The notes below the pieces were generated by a model, which was given only the letters and a program-made list of their open reading frames with translations, had not been told where the DNA came from and made no database searches. Positions 11,011 to 23,001 of a stretch of DNA of 64,000 nucleotides are shown one piece after another. The position numbers and the translations under genes are program-made. Numbering within the stretch: position 1 is the first letter of the stretch; each line of letters opens with the position of its first letter. This DNA is from Solanum dulcamara (lineage: Eukaryota > Streptophyta > Magnoliopsida > Solanales > Solanaceae): positions 71,131,501 through 71,195,500 of the forward strand of contig NC_077240.1 of NCBI RefSeq assembly GCF_947179165.1. The letters run 5' to 3'.

Positions 11011-12557
11011 TGTCACTATTCGAGCCTACACCCTGGGTGTGACCGACACTCAAGATCACGAATGAGCCCTAACGAACCCTTGGTATTGTCATTCTACTGA
11101 TGAACTGGTCAAAACATTTTTATGAAAGGAGAGCAAAGTTAAAACATAACTAACTACAATTGATTTAACATACTTCTGAAGAAAATGATGGAAACACCTA
11201 TGAAACTGAAAAACTAATGTACGAAATAAAGCTTCTACTATTTAGAATGAAAAAAATAAGTTTGTTGGGACATGACCCCAGCTACCTTAAAACAAATAAC
11301 ATAGCTAAAGATATCCCTATCTACTAACTAATCCAGGAAGTACCTTGAAGGAGGAAGACTCACTAACTGCTGACTGGAATGTTGCAATCTATCTAGTACG
11401 AGTCTGAGGAAAAGCGTCTGAATCTACATTATAAAAGGATGTTGTGCTCGAAAAATATGCGATCAGTACGTGAAATATATACAGAGTATGTAAGAGGGCG
11501 CTACACATAATTGTAACAGCTGACAACATATAATGAGAGTGAATGAGGTTTCAATGATCATAAACATAGTGAAATAACTGAAGAGTCATTCTGAAAGAAG
11601 TGCATAAATATTATTTGAGGATTTGCTTTCAAATACCTAAAAATGAGTATTTTGGATAACTCAGCATTAAACATATGTACATGATGTCATATCTGAAAAT
11701 TCACAATGGTAAGTTGAGAGTATATCTTAAAAAGTACTTTTACTGGAGAGGTTTTTACAACTGACATACACCATATGAGTTCATGATTTCCAAAATATAA
11801 TTCCAGTTGGAAGGGTTGTCCTACACCTTTCCAGAGTGTAAGACCTATCTATCTAATGTGTATCCATTGACTGAGTCATAAAGAACTAAAGGGGTTGATC
11901 TACAAAGCGATATACCCAAATTCCAAAGTGGCACTTAGTTATGGGACTTGGATTTTCTAAACCTGCGTCCTCTCGCCGCTAAATAATCCTCCAAAAATAA
12001 TATACATATATTAATGCTCATAAATAAGTAAACTATCTATTTGTCTGAATCAAACATGAGCCTGAGCTCAAAAATCATATTTCAAATAGTTTACATTGAA
12101 GTTAAAATCTATATCATATAAATTTCATGCTTAAATGTCATCTAGATTAATGAAACCATAGAAATCATGCTAAACTAGTCCAATAAGGCTTGAAAACTTA
12201 AGTAAGTAAAATCAAGAACATAGGCTTAACCAGAAAATCATGAATTACATAAAAACACTAACTTTGCTTCTAATAATTTTGTGAAAATCTTGAATGTAGA
12301 CACAATTTAGGCATGAGAGTGAAGCAATACCATAATTGAAGACTTACTTACCTAGGAGAATGATAGTTCAAATAAAGGAACTTGATTAGTAGTCTTGAAA
12401 CTCTAGTTCTTGGCCTTTTTTTGGTTTGTTCTGAGTTTGGGGAGTTGAGAGTGTAGAACAAAGAGAAATTGAGTGCTTTATATGATATACTCCCCTAATT
12501 GAAGTTAAAATGTCATGGCACAGGCTTAGAAAAAATAGAAAAAGACCAGAACATAAC
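11011..12557 (-). mobile_element. 5' LTR of the minus-strand gypsy element, start not found
   Basis: Read on the minus strand, the LTR ends ...GTGACA at 11011, directly before the primer-binding site. The plus strand therefore begins TGTCACTATTCG, like the other TGTCA starts at 14202, 30957 and 37346. A TATA-like stretch (CTTTATATGATATAC on plus, about 12476) and a leader lie near 12400-12500. The LTR's own start is not recognised. A Mutator-like element sits at the position where it would be expected. No protein-coding gene is supported here. Confidence 0.55.
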
Positions 12558-12566
12558 ATTATTAAC
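12558..12566. repeat. Left 9-bp target-site duplication of the Mutator-like element
   Basis: ATTATTAAC, repeated exactly at 13564-13572 on the other side of the element. Confidence 0.9.
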
Positions 12567-13563
12567 CAGAAAAGGAAATGTCCCTCAACTATGTGAATTG
12601 ATATAAAATTACCCTTCATCTACCTATCGGACCTAAAATGCCCTCACGTTAACCTATAGGCTTTTTTTTACCCTTTATCTCTAACAATTTTAACTGTTAA
12701 AAATAATTAACAATTTCATTAATAACGTGACACTATCATATTGGTTACCCTAACATTTCATTAAACTAATTTAAAAATCCCAAAACTCATACCACCCGCT
12801 CCACCCAAAACCCATACCTACCCAACACCACAGTTTAATTTGTCTGAAGCTAATGTGAAGAGTTGGAGACCATGACTCAAATTCGACAGAAGAAAAACTT
12901 GGTTTCCAACACATATATCTGAGCTTTGCCTTCTTCTTTTTTCCTATCAAGATATTATTTTGCTTATTTTCGGTTTGTGTTTGGTCTTTTGTGTTATTTA
13001 TTGTGTATAATAATGTTGATATTTGCAGTGATGATGAAATTAATCCCATCTCTATGAGACCTTATTAATAAGGTCTTGGATTAAACTTTGTTTCCAACAC
13101 ATATATATACGGGACTGAAATTGTTGAGGAGAAAAAACAGAAAAAGATTCTGACGTTTTCAAAAAAAAAAGAGATGAGCGTTGATAGTGAAGAAGAGAGG
13201 AGATGAACGTTGATGGTGAAGAAGGGATTTAGGGATTTTTACTTTTAAAATGTTTTGGGACTGAAGGGTTTATTTTGGTTAAGGGATATAAGGATTTGTT
13301 AGATGGGTATGGGTTTTGGGTGGAGAGGGTGGGTATGTGTTTTGGGGTTTTTTAATTAGTTTAATTAAATTTGGGGTAACCAATAGAATAGTGATACGTC
13401 ATTAATAAAATTGTTAAATATTTTTAATATTTAGACTGTTAGAGGAAAAGGGTAAAACAGAGCATATAGGTTAACGTGACGGGCAGTTTAGGTCCCATAC
13501 GTAGATGAAGGGTAATTTTGTACCAATTCGCATAATTAAGAGGTATTTTAGGCCCTTTTCCGT
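12567..13563. mobile_element. Non-autonomous Mutator-like element with long inverted repeats
   Basis: The two ends are inverted copies of about 250 bp. The left end reads CAGAAAAGGAAATGTCCCTC; the right end, reverse-complemented, reads ACGGAAAAGGGCCTAAAATA. Matching blocks inside include ATTACCCTTCATCTAC, CACGTTAACCTATA and CCACCCAAAACCCATACC. The element is flanked by a perfect 9-bp direct repeat, ATTATTAAC, at 12558-12566 and 13564-13572, the hallmark of Mutator-type transposition. The unique middle (about 12850-13260) contains no transposase. It has a GTGATGATG tract after a TTGATATTTGCAG splice-acceptor-like site and two copies of a GATGARCGTTGATRGTGAAG unit. It may carry captured host DNA. 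Confidence 0.85.
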
Positions 13564-13572
13564 ATTATTAAC
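13564..13572. repeat. Right 9-bp target-site duplication of the Mutator-like element
   Basis: ATTATTAAC, identical to 12558-12566. Confidence 0.9.
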
Positions 13573-14201
13573 TATAGTTATTTTTAAAAATATTAAATTT
13601 TATATTTAAAAAGTGATATAGTAAAGTTGTCATTTTATTTATTTCTCATTAAAAAGATGCTCCAAATCAATTTTAGACAAGTAAAAATAAATGGATTGAG
13701 TAATAATTTTGATTGTGTCGTACTTATTATTTTTTCCCTAATATGTTGATATACTTTTCTCTTCTTTACTAACTATATTAAGATGCAAGTATATGAAATC
13801 AAATTAGGATGTGGTTAACTTAACTATTTAATAGATGATTGAGAATATATATTTTTATTTTTCAAAAAATGTCTAATAAAAATATTATATCATGTGTTTA
13901 ATATTTAATTTAAAATGCATCGTCAAAGAATAAAAGTTCGATGCAAAATAATAAAATAAATAATAATTACAATAATGAAATAACGAACCAATCAAAATAA
14001 CCAGTTTATAATATCCCTGGAGTCCATAATACCATAACATTCTTGAATATTGAATAACTACAATAAAAGAAAAAGTGTTGCAGAAAGTTTAGTTATCAAA
14101 GAAATTGAACAAATAAAAAGATAAATAAAGACAAAATAGATGTATTTAAAGGTCAGGTGATGCAATAGCCGGCATTCTTTCCAATCAGAAAAGTGCAATA
14201 A
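13573..14201. other. Non-coding; possible Stowaway-like MITE end
   Basis: No gene seen. Around 13650-13710 the text AGACAAGTAAAAATAAATGG followed by ATTGAGTAAT resembles the reverse of the CTCCCTCCGT...TTTATTTGTC end of common Stowaway-type MITEs, so the Mutator-like element may have landed in or beside such a remnant. The rest is AT-rich. Confidence 0.35.
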
Positions 14202-14440
14202 TGTCACGATCCAAACCAGGCCATGAGTGACACGCACACTAACTCTCTGGTGCGAGAACCATTTCTACACCCCAACTAAGCAATACTAATAAAAGACAGA
14301 CATCTAAGGAAAACTCTTACTAAATCACTGGTACACTCTCACGGCACCAGTCACAGGACGTGTAACCAATAACGGCCCATGAAAACCACCCATATAAAAA
14401 ATACAAAAAAAATTGGAAAACTAAAAACCACAAAAAATGA
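14202..14440 (-). mobile_element. Gypsy LTR 3'-end fragment
   Basis: The plus strand starts TGTCACGATCCAAACCAGG, followed by a GTGACACGCACACTAA block. This is the reverse complement of the 3' end of the same LTR class seen at 11011, 30957 and 37346. Only about 240 bp are recognisable before unrelated sequence. Confidence 0.55.
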
Positions 14441-14449
14441 GTTTGTAAT

Positions 14450-16870
14450 TTTGAGTTTACGTGTGATCATTTGGCTGATGAATTAGATCACGAGTTGGTA
14501 GTAAAGCATCTGGTGGTTCTGAAGTATGATGCACAGCAACCATCTCCCCTCACTCACCCCGTACCACCATGGCTAAAGCTGCTACCAAGGTCAAAACCAC
14601 ACACTCCCAGTTTGAAAAGGAGACAAGGGGTTTGGGAAATGAGGAAAATATAGAGGAGGAACAGTCTGGTGACAAGGTTAGTAGCTCCGACAGTGATGAA
14701 GAGGAAGCTGAGAGCTAAATAATATTAAGAGGTTTGTGACCGCTAGAGAATCCGATCTAGTCGCCAGATGAGCGCTTGTTGATTTTTTGAGGAAGAGGTT
14801 AATGTGCCAAGTTCGTAACAGATCTTTGACCACGGCCTGTCCAAACGTGCCAGCGGCCTCAACAAGTGGGCTATAGTACTAGAGATATGGGTTGTCACTG
14901 ACAACCTAACATCAGTGTCTGAGATCAAAGAAGTGTTCTACCACCACCCATTTGAATGGATGAGTGCACCGCAGGGGTACTAGTGTGAGAGGCTCACACA
15001 AGAGTTCTATGCCGCCTATGTTGCCATACTGTTAAACTCCATAACTAGCGCATCCTCGAAAAAGAAAAGGAAAGACTTAGCTTTAAAGATATCAACTTTG
15101 GAGGAGGTCCAAATGAGGGGTGCTCAAGTTGACATTTCAGAGGCCACTACCCTCTGATTCTTACATGGTCCAGATTACACTCCACATCTGATGAGGCTAT
15201 ATGAGCATAGGCATCATTTGGTTACGAATAAGGAATAGATAGAAGATCCTACTTCTCAAGCCATCATTCTGAAGTGGATAGCATAATAAATTGCTATCAA
15301 GGGCACAAGGTATTCGTGACTTTCACGGCCAAATTTTGGTAGGCCATAGTTTGTGCCCGATTGAGATCGTAGATTATTGATACCTCCTACAGTCTCATGC
15401 ATCCTTGGTCACTTGTATCATGGATTGGTATGCTTTAAATGTTGATCATTTGATTGCGACCAAAATTCAAGATCAAGCCCTCAATAAAAAAGTCAAGCCG
15501 TCTTTTCCATGCTTGATTTGAAGATTGTGTGGGAATGCCGGAGTCTCTATTAGCCGATTCCTAGATCAACACACCACAGTCACTAAATTCACTAATACTG
15601 CATTAATCAAAGATATCGATAACTCACTTTATAAGGTTAGGACATCCCAAGAAGTAATCCTAGTCATTATCATGTCGGGTCCACCACCGACCACTTTATC
15701 ATTGGAGGGGGTCTCTATTGCCCCACCTATCGGTGAGGCTAAGATCAAGAGTTCTCCTTCACCGACAGCATCAAGCACGGGGATGATGGTGATTGTTCCA
15801 TATGAGTTCATTTCCTAGTTGGTAGCTAATTAGAGACAGACTAGGGCACTTTTGGACCATGTTATTGAGCGACTCCCATAAGTGGTCCAGACTCGGGTAC
15901 AGCAGGCGGAGACCAACTTTTTCATTAACCTCAAGTGGGAGATTATTGTTTTGTAGAGTCGAGTAGATGGCCTTAAGGTACATCATACTGAGAGACTTGA
16001 TAGTCTGGGTAGTCTGAAGGCTGAGTCCTGGCAGGCACAATTGGCAGCACTCCATGAGAACATGGCTATGCTAAAAGAAAAGTTTGCCACCGCTACTCTT
16101 CCCATAGCCACTGATGCATTGATGCAACTATTTTCTTCCCCTATGGAGACTATGCGGCTTAATGAGGTGTGCGCACAATTTCAGCGTCTGAGCTTGATAA
16201 AAAAAAGGCAAGAAACATTGTGATAGGTCCAGTCCTCCAAATGGTCCAAATTTAGATATAGCAGGCCGAGGACCAATTTTTGCACCGACCTCAAGTGGGA
16301 GATTACTATTTTGTAGGGTTGAGTAGATGGTCTTAAGGCACATCATATTGAGCAACTTGATAGCCAGGGTATTTTGGAGGTTGAGTCTGTATAGGCATAA
16401 TTTGCAGCACTCTATGAGGACTTGGCTATACTGAAAGAGAAGTTCACCACCGTTACTCCTCCCATAGCCAATGATGCATTGATGCAGCTATTTTTTATCC
16501 CTACTGGGAACTTGCGGATTGATGAGGTGTGGGCATAATTTCAGCGTCAGAGCTCGATAAATATGGCAAGAAATGTCATAATAGGTCCAGTCCTCCAGAT
16601 GACATAGCGAAGGCTGAGGCCAAGCACCACCTTCAGAAGGCAACATGGGATTCAACACTAAAAGCATGAGAGCGAGAGGAAAGAGAGAGGCAACAGGTTG
16701 AGGATGCACGGTTTAGAGCTTCAACGAGTGGAGTCGTTTTAGCCCAAACTTTTGATATCCCTGTTACTAAGATTACCATCAGTGGGGTGCCTTTAGGTAT
16801 ACCCACTCTTGCTACGAGCGATGACCCTCTGGGAATGCACACCGGCCACTGCAGGTGCTACGTTTGAGCC
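14450..16870 (+). pseudogene. Decayed retroelement ORF resembling the plant-specific 'putative transposon protein' family
   Basis: No long frame survives, but pieces in shifting frames are protein-like. There is an acidic, serine-rich start (SSDSDEEEAES, about 14685-14718), then QEFYAAYVAILLNSITSA (about 15000-15050) and RGAQVDISEATTL with FLHGPDYTP (about 15116-15190), and then a coiled-coil-like C-terminal part. The REFYA...VDIS...FLYGP order recalls a protein family widespread in Solanaceae repeats (Pfam family Transposase_32, by memory). Many stops make it a relic. Its place upstream of an Athila-like LTR suggests it may be the extra ORF between integrase and 3' LTR. A profile search with frameshift-tolerant alignment would settle the family. 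Confidence 0.5.
15870..16590 (+). repeat. 360-bp in-frame tandem duplication
   Basis: CCCATAGCCA occurs at 16101 and exactly 360 bp later at 16461. The same offset holds for the CCTCAAGTGGGAGATTA and ATTGATGCA blocks. GGTCCAGTCCTCC closes each unit, near 16225 and 16585. 360 bp is 120 codons, so the duplication would have kept the frame of the decayed ORF and probably predates its decay. Confidence 0.85.
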
Positions 16871-18322
16871 ACTAACTGAAGCCTAGGGCATCGCATGTAT
16901 GATCGCCTCCCTTGTCTATACTTTTGAGCATTTTTTGACGTTCATTGGGAGTTTTTTCAGCCATGTTTCTTTTCTCTCAAGTGTATTATTTAGTAGAACT
17001 GGCATGTTTAAGATGTTTTATTCTGTGTAAATATAATTAGTCTATTGAAGTATGCATGTAGCCCGTCAATTTGATACATATGCTTTGAATTAAATAAAAA
17101 TGACCCATATCTGAATTTTGAAAAAGCCTATGATATGTTTGTACCTAAACGGTAAAAATTGACTTGTTAAAATCTTTATAGGACATTGTACTTATTGACT
17201 TGTCAACCAAATGCTAGCAAGAATAAGACTGTGTTGATTAGTGCTGAATAGTATAGAATATGTGTCATGTATGTGTGAGCTGAATTCCCTAGTTCAAACG
17301 ATACACATGTAAGCTAGAACTTGTCTTGTTAGTCTCACTGAAATAATTGAATAGCTTTATTATAATAGGCTCATAGGCTGTTGTTGAAAATAGTCAACTT
17401 AGCCTAAACAAACAAACAACCAAATGAAATTGTACCCTTTGAACTAAAAGTTTGAGACTGAAAAGGAAATTTTCTTTGAAATAACACAATTCACCTTCTC
17501 CATTTGACGGAAGACCTTTATCTTGGCCCTGGTCTCTCCTAAGATAATATACACCTCAACTCGGGCTAAAACCTTAAGTTGAGGGTGGCTACTATAAATG
17601 AAAGTGGAAAATGTTGGAGCATGAAAAGAAGTATATGATGAGAGGAAAAAAAATAATTAGGTTGTGGCCACAAGGAAATTGAAAAATAAGAGTAAAATAG
17701 CAGAAAAGCAAACGCAATGAGGAAATATTTATAAAAAGAAAGAAAAAGAGAGGAAGCCATACCCGAGCATAAATAATGGAAAATAGTAGGGGCAATACAA
17801 GTTTGGGGGTTAGAAAATGTGTAGCTAAGTCAAAGTAGCATCTTGGAGGGGTAAAATAGTCACGTATATCCATGTACCCTACCCAAGCTTGAGCCCACTA
17901 ATAAGCAAAGAAAGTCCTTCTTTGATCCTAAACAAGCTATTCAAAAGTTAAAGGGTTTAAGACTTGATTGAACTTCGTTTGAGAGCATGAGTGATATCAT
18001 TTCAGTCTCTATTTTTTTATACATATCGTGTGAGATTTTTCTCTGTGATGAGGGCACTATGACTACACTGTTTGGTTGCTACTCTAACTAGTACATTGTT
18101 GTTCACATTGGTTTGGTTGACAGTGAGTAGTATAATGTCGTAAATAGATCCATGTGAGTTAGTTAAAATGTTTGGTGTATTACATAGCCGATTGGTAAAG
18201 AAATGGAAAAAGGGTCATGTACTTTGTGTTTGGGCTGATGTGTATCTTATAATAGTTATTTGTATTTGCACGTCATTGTGTTTTGTTTAGTTGACATTGC
18301 TTGAGGAAAAATAATGGTTCTA
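16871..18322. other. Non-coding spacer, probable retroelement 3' UTR
   Basis: No gene is supported. The spacer lies between the decayed ORF and the LTR at 18335, so it is most simply the 3' UTR of the same element. The open stretches around 17566-17873 on the minus strand are phenylalanine-rich low-complexity frames. Confidence 0.4.
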
Positions 18323-19966
18323 AGTTGAGGGTGTTGATGTGATGCGTATTTACAATACTTTGACGCTCAAAATAGTGGATTAACGTGGTTTCCAAGCATG
18401 TTTTTGTAAATATGATGTGTGTTTTTGTTTAATTATAGGAAAATTAAGTCGTGCACGAGGTTGGACCGAATTGGTGAATTTTTGCTGAAAAGATCACTGC
18501 ATGTGGCTTCACGAGTTCCTCCATAGATCGTGAACCTTTATACAACCCATAAAGATGGAGGTTAAATTTGATGCATGATATATGAGCTCATAAAGTTTGC
18601 CCAAGTGAAATCCCATGAGACCCTTAAAGGGCAGTGCAAGTCAACACGGTTCATGGAACATGAATGTGAAAGTGAGGCAATGAAGTTGCTGCAAAAGTTC
18701 AAGTCAAGTCCCATAAAGCCCACCACGTTCCATTCAAAGTTTAATGAGTCGTCACCAACAACCGTAAAGATCATATTGAGAAGATTCAGCAATAATTCAA
18801 GGGAAACCACATGAAGGCCTAAATAAATCATGGTGTCCAAAATGGGTTATGAAGCTTGGACATGAAGTGATGTACTCAGAAGCTATGAAGCGAAGGTAAA
18901 AACCATGGAAGACCCCTAGGGGGAGTGAATGTCACCACGAGCCGTGAACAGCCATCGTGAACTTGGCCGACTTAAGTTTTCCTACTTTGTTTAGGATTTG
19001 ATTTTGTACTCTATAAATACCCGCATAGGTTATTTTTTTTTATATTACACACTTTTGCTGATTTTTGAGTATTGAACATCGTGTGAAACTTAGTTTCAAA
19101 CTACTTTTGAGAATCAAACATTAATACAAGTTTTCATTCATATCTTGATCTGTTGTTCATCCATTGATCCAAGATTAATTATTGCATAAATGTAAGTATT
19201 GTTCTATGAATTCTACACCAATTCTTAACGCTTTGCCTATGAATATGAGTAGCTAAATCCCATAACTAGAGCTGTGGGAACCATGCCGGAATAATGAAGT
19301 AGAAAAACGTATAAGTGATTTTCATTTGTTATTCAAGTATACATTGTAGTTTTCTTCATCTTATTTTCCTTTTAACGAGTTCACATGTTAAAACTCACAT
19401 GTATTCATTACTTGCTCAGGCGAGGAGTAGTGATTAGGAAAACATAACTACAATAGTGATTCGAAGCTACAAACCTTCTTTTAAGAACTTGAGCCCGAGA
19501 GAAGATAGTTTCCTGAGATCAAAAGTAAGGGTTAGATAGATGTACTTTCGGAGACCAGAAGGTAAAGAAAAGAAATTGTCTAATAGAGTTGGAAGGCATT
19601 TAGATGTGCCTAACTTGCTAGATTTTGCATGTGACGCATTGAAACGGTATCACCAATATGAGACATCTACTGAGTTATATGTCATGGGGAATACAATCCT
19701 AGCTACATTCTCATACTGTTCAACAACTTAAATCTATTTTACCTTGCTACTGCAAATGTTGTTACTCGTTACTAAATTAAACAAATGAACCCCAAGTTTA
19801 CTTTATGCATTTTATTTTCAAAAAATAGTGATTATAACTGAATATAAGTGCTAGTCGACTTATTTCCTCTGCATTTCCTTTGGGTTCGACCCCAATCTAG
19901 TTGGGTTCTATATTTAACAGCGACCGTTTTATACTTCTTAATTGGAGTGTAAGTTTGGGCATATCA
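18323..19966 (+). mobile_element. Polypurine tract and Athila-like LTR
   Basis: AAGTTGAGGGTGT (18322-18334) resembles a polypurine tract. The LTR runs from TGATGTGATGCG (18335) to GGGCATATCA (19957-19966). Its tips are short inverted repeats (TGATGT and ATATCA). A block near 19880-19930 (TTCGACCCC...AGTTGGGTTC...AACAGCGACCG) is typical of Athila-type LTR ends as I know them. The short open stretches inside (18575-18814, 19540-19731) have no domain. The right end touches the reverse transcriptase of a different gypsy element without a gap, so this LTR marks an insertion into that element. Confidence 0.6.
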
Positions 19967-22924
19967 TATTTCTAATGGATCTGCATGGTATGCCTTTGGA
20001 CAGTGATATTGACTTCTACATAGATTTTGAACCAGACACTCTCCCAATCTCTATTACCCCTTATTGTGTGGCTCTGACAGAGTTGAGATAACTCAAAACT
20101 CATTTTCAAGCACTTCTTGATAAGAGATTTATTCATTCCAGTATTTTGACTTGGGGTTCTCCAGTCTTATTTGTGAAAAAGAAGGATGGTAGTACGAGGA
20201 TATATATAGACTATAGAAAAATTGAACAAGATTACAATACGAAATAAGTATCCATTACCCCGCATAGATAACCTTTTTGACCAGTTGTAGGTTTCTTTAG
20301 TGTTTTCAAATATGAATTAAGGTCAGGGTACCATTAGTTGAAAATTAGTCCTGAGGATATACCTAAAACGGCTTTCAAGACTCAATATCATCATTATGAG
20401 TTTTTGGTAATGTCATTTGGGTTGGAAAATTGCACAAACAACTTTCATGAGTTTGATGAATGGTTTCTTCAAGTCATTTCTAGATTCTTTTGTTACTGAT
20501 TTATAAACGATATTTTCATCTACTCCAAGATTGAAGAGGAGTATGAAGAGAATCTTTGCATTTTTCTAGACATTTTGAGACAGAAATTGTATACCAAGTT
20601 TTTGAAGTGCGAATTTTGGTTGAATTCAATTGATTTCTTAGGACATGTGGTCTCAGAAAAAGAGGATATGGTAGATCTCCAAAATATTGAGGCTGTTAAG
20701 ATTTGGGTCCAGCCTACCTCTATGACTGAGGTGAGGATTTTTGTGGGTCCTGCTAGTTATTGTTGCAGGTTTATCTAAGAAATTTGATATTATTCCTACT
20801 CATTTGACTAGATAGATGCAAAATGAGATACCATTTGTATAGTTTGATAAGTGTGGGGAGAGATTTCTAAAGCTCATGATACTCTTAACTACTACTTATA
20901 TCCTATCATTGTCGGTTGAGAGTAAGGACTTTATTGAGTTTTGTGATTCTTCACATTTGGTTTTGGGTGTAGTGTTAATGCAAGACAAGAATGGTATAGC
21001 TTATAGTTTGAGGCAATTAAAGTCCCACGAGAAGAACTACCCAACACATGATTTATGGTTAGCGGCAGTGGTATTTGCACTTAAGACCTAGTGACATTAT
21101 CTCTATGATGTCAAGTTTGAAATGTTCACAGACCATCTTACCCTACAACATGTGTTTACAGAGAAGGATTTTGATCTTATATAGAGGAGGTGTATAGAGT
21201 TATGAAAGATTATAACGTGAATATCCAATATCATTCAAGTAAGGCCAACATAGTAGTTGATGCATTGAGATGAAAAATAGTCAGCATGGGTAGTTTGGCT
21301 TATTTGGGGGTGTCTAAACAACCCTTGGAAAGAGAGATTTGAACTCTAGCATTCAAGTTCATGAAGTTGTCCATTTTAGAAAAGGGAGGGATGTTGGCCA
21401 ACATCAAGTTTAGGCTCACATTTCTAGATAAAATCAAGGCAAAACAATTTAAGGATGTGTAATCAAACAAGCTCCAAGACGAGGTGATGTCTGGAGAGTC
21501 CCCAAATGCCACACTTGACACATGTGAGGTGTTTTATTTTAAAGAGCGAATATGTGTCCCTCGAGTTGATGACTTGGTTTAGAAGGTATTGGCAAGATCT
21601 CATAGCTAACGGTACTCAATTCATCTGAGCATAACCAAAATATATACGAAAAGTATGATTCAATTTGGTCATTGTGGATAGGTGACTAAATAATAGACAT
21701 GGACTTCGTGTTGGGTCTTACTAAGACATTGGAAAAGTAAGATTCAATTTGGTCATTGAGGATAGGCTGACTAAATCAACCCAATTCATTTCGATAAGAG
21801 TAAATTATAACTCCCAGCATTTGGTCAAGATTTACGTCAAGGAGATAGTGAGGTTGTACGGGATGCCTCTTCCATAATTTTAGATAGACGCACGCAGTTT
21901 ACTTCTAAGTTTTGTGGCAAGTTACACAAATAGTTGGGCACTCGGCTTACTTTTAGCATAAATTTTTATCCTTAGACATATGGTCAGTAAGAGAGGACGA
22001 TTCAGGCACTAGAGGACATGTTGAGAGCATGTATGATTGATTTTGATGGCCATTGGAATTAGTTCTAACCATTTAGTGAGTTCTTATACAATAATAATTA
22101 TCACTCCAATATTGACATGGCACCAGTCGAGGCACTTTACGGGAGGATATAAAGATCGACCATAGGGTAGTATGAGGTAGGTGAACCTTTTGTCGTTGAC
22201 TTGGTAAAGGAATCTCAAGAAAAGGTGAGAGGTATCCAAACAAAGTTATTGACAGCCAGTGGCAAAGCCACATACACTTGAGAGGTGTCGACTGACACCT
22301 TCAGAAATTACAATATATAGCTAGATAAAGAATTTTTTTATGTATATATAAATATTATATATTGACACTCTTTGACTTCTACGTAATTTATCTTTTTTAT
22401 GTTTGACACCACTTAGTCAAAATTTTGGATAAGCCACTACTAGCCGCCCAAAGCAGACAAAAGGAATGTGTGGATTTCAACGTAAGGGACATGGCATTTC
22501 AGGTTGGTGAACAAGTTCTGTTGAAGGTGTCAACTATGAAAGAAGTAATGATGTTTGGAAAGAAGGGTAAGCTTAGCCCCGGTATATCGTTCCATTTAAG
22601 GTTCTCGAAAGTATGAAGTTGGCAGCTTACAAGTTAGCATTGCCACCCAGTTTGTATGAAGTTCATCCAGTTTTCCACATATCCATGCTAAAGAGATACC
22701 GTGGGAATGGGAATCACATTATCAAGTGGGATTTGGTCTTGTTATATAAGGACCTCCAGTACGAGGAGAAACCAGTTGTTATTGTTGATCGAGTTATCTC
22801 AAAGTTGAGGAAAAAGCAAATCATATTAGTGAAGGTTCAATGGAAGCATCAACCATTTGGGAAGCCACTTAGAAAACTGAGAAGGAAATACGGGACAAAT
22901 ACCCTCACTTGTTTGAGGATTTAG
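19967..22924 (+). pseudogene. Chromovirus (Tekay/Del-like) pol relic: RT, RNase H, integrase, chromodomain
   Basis: Domains follow in order with many stops and shifts. Protease/RT linker: DLHGMPLDSDIDF (about 19978). RT: SPVLFVKKKDGS, then FINDIFIYSK in place of the catalytic (Y/F)xDD, so D is lost, and KLYTKFLKCEFWLNSIDFLG. RNase [20 protein letters not shown] and [20 protein letters not shown], where the usual glutamate of ELAAV is replaced by W. Integrase fragments: MDFVLGLTKTL and RRTQFTSKF; the QSERT site has a stop. The end (22613-22924) has [13 protein letters not shown] and a chromodomain-like [13 protein letters not shown]...[14 protein letters not shown] interrupts integrase at 22257-22439. 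A short repeat of GATTCAATTTGGTCATTG (21658 and 21740) is an internal duplication. The element is dead and its 5' part is cut by the LTR at 19966. Confidence 0.85.
22257..22439. mobile_element. 183-bp hAT-like MITE inside integrase
   Basis: The left tip is CAGTGGCAAAGCC and the right tip, reverse-complemented, is TAGTGGCTTATCC. It lies between two versions of one target, TTGACAGC (22249-22256) and CTAGCCGC (22440-22447). Both correspond to the LAA/LTA codons of the integrase motif LLAAQSRQK, so an 8-bp duplication is likely although it has diverged. A GGTGTCGACTGACACC hairpin lies near the left end. It carries no coding sequence. Confidence 0.65.
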
Positions 22925-23001
22925 TACACCTTCTTCTAAAATTAACTCATCTTTTTTTTATTCATCGTTTGAAGATGAATGATGCATAAATTGGTATAGA
23001 T

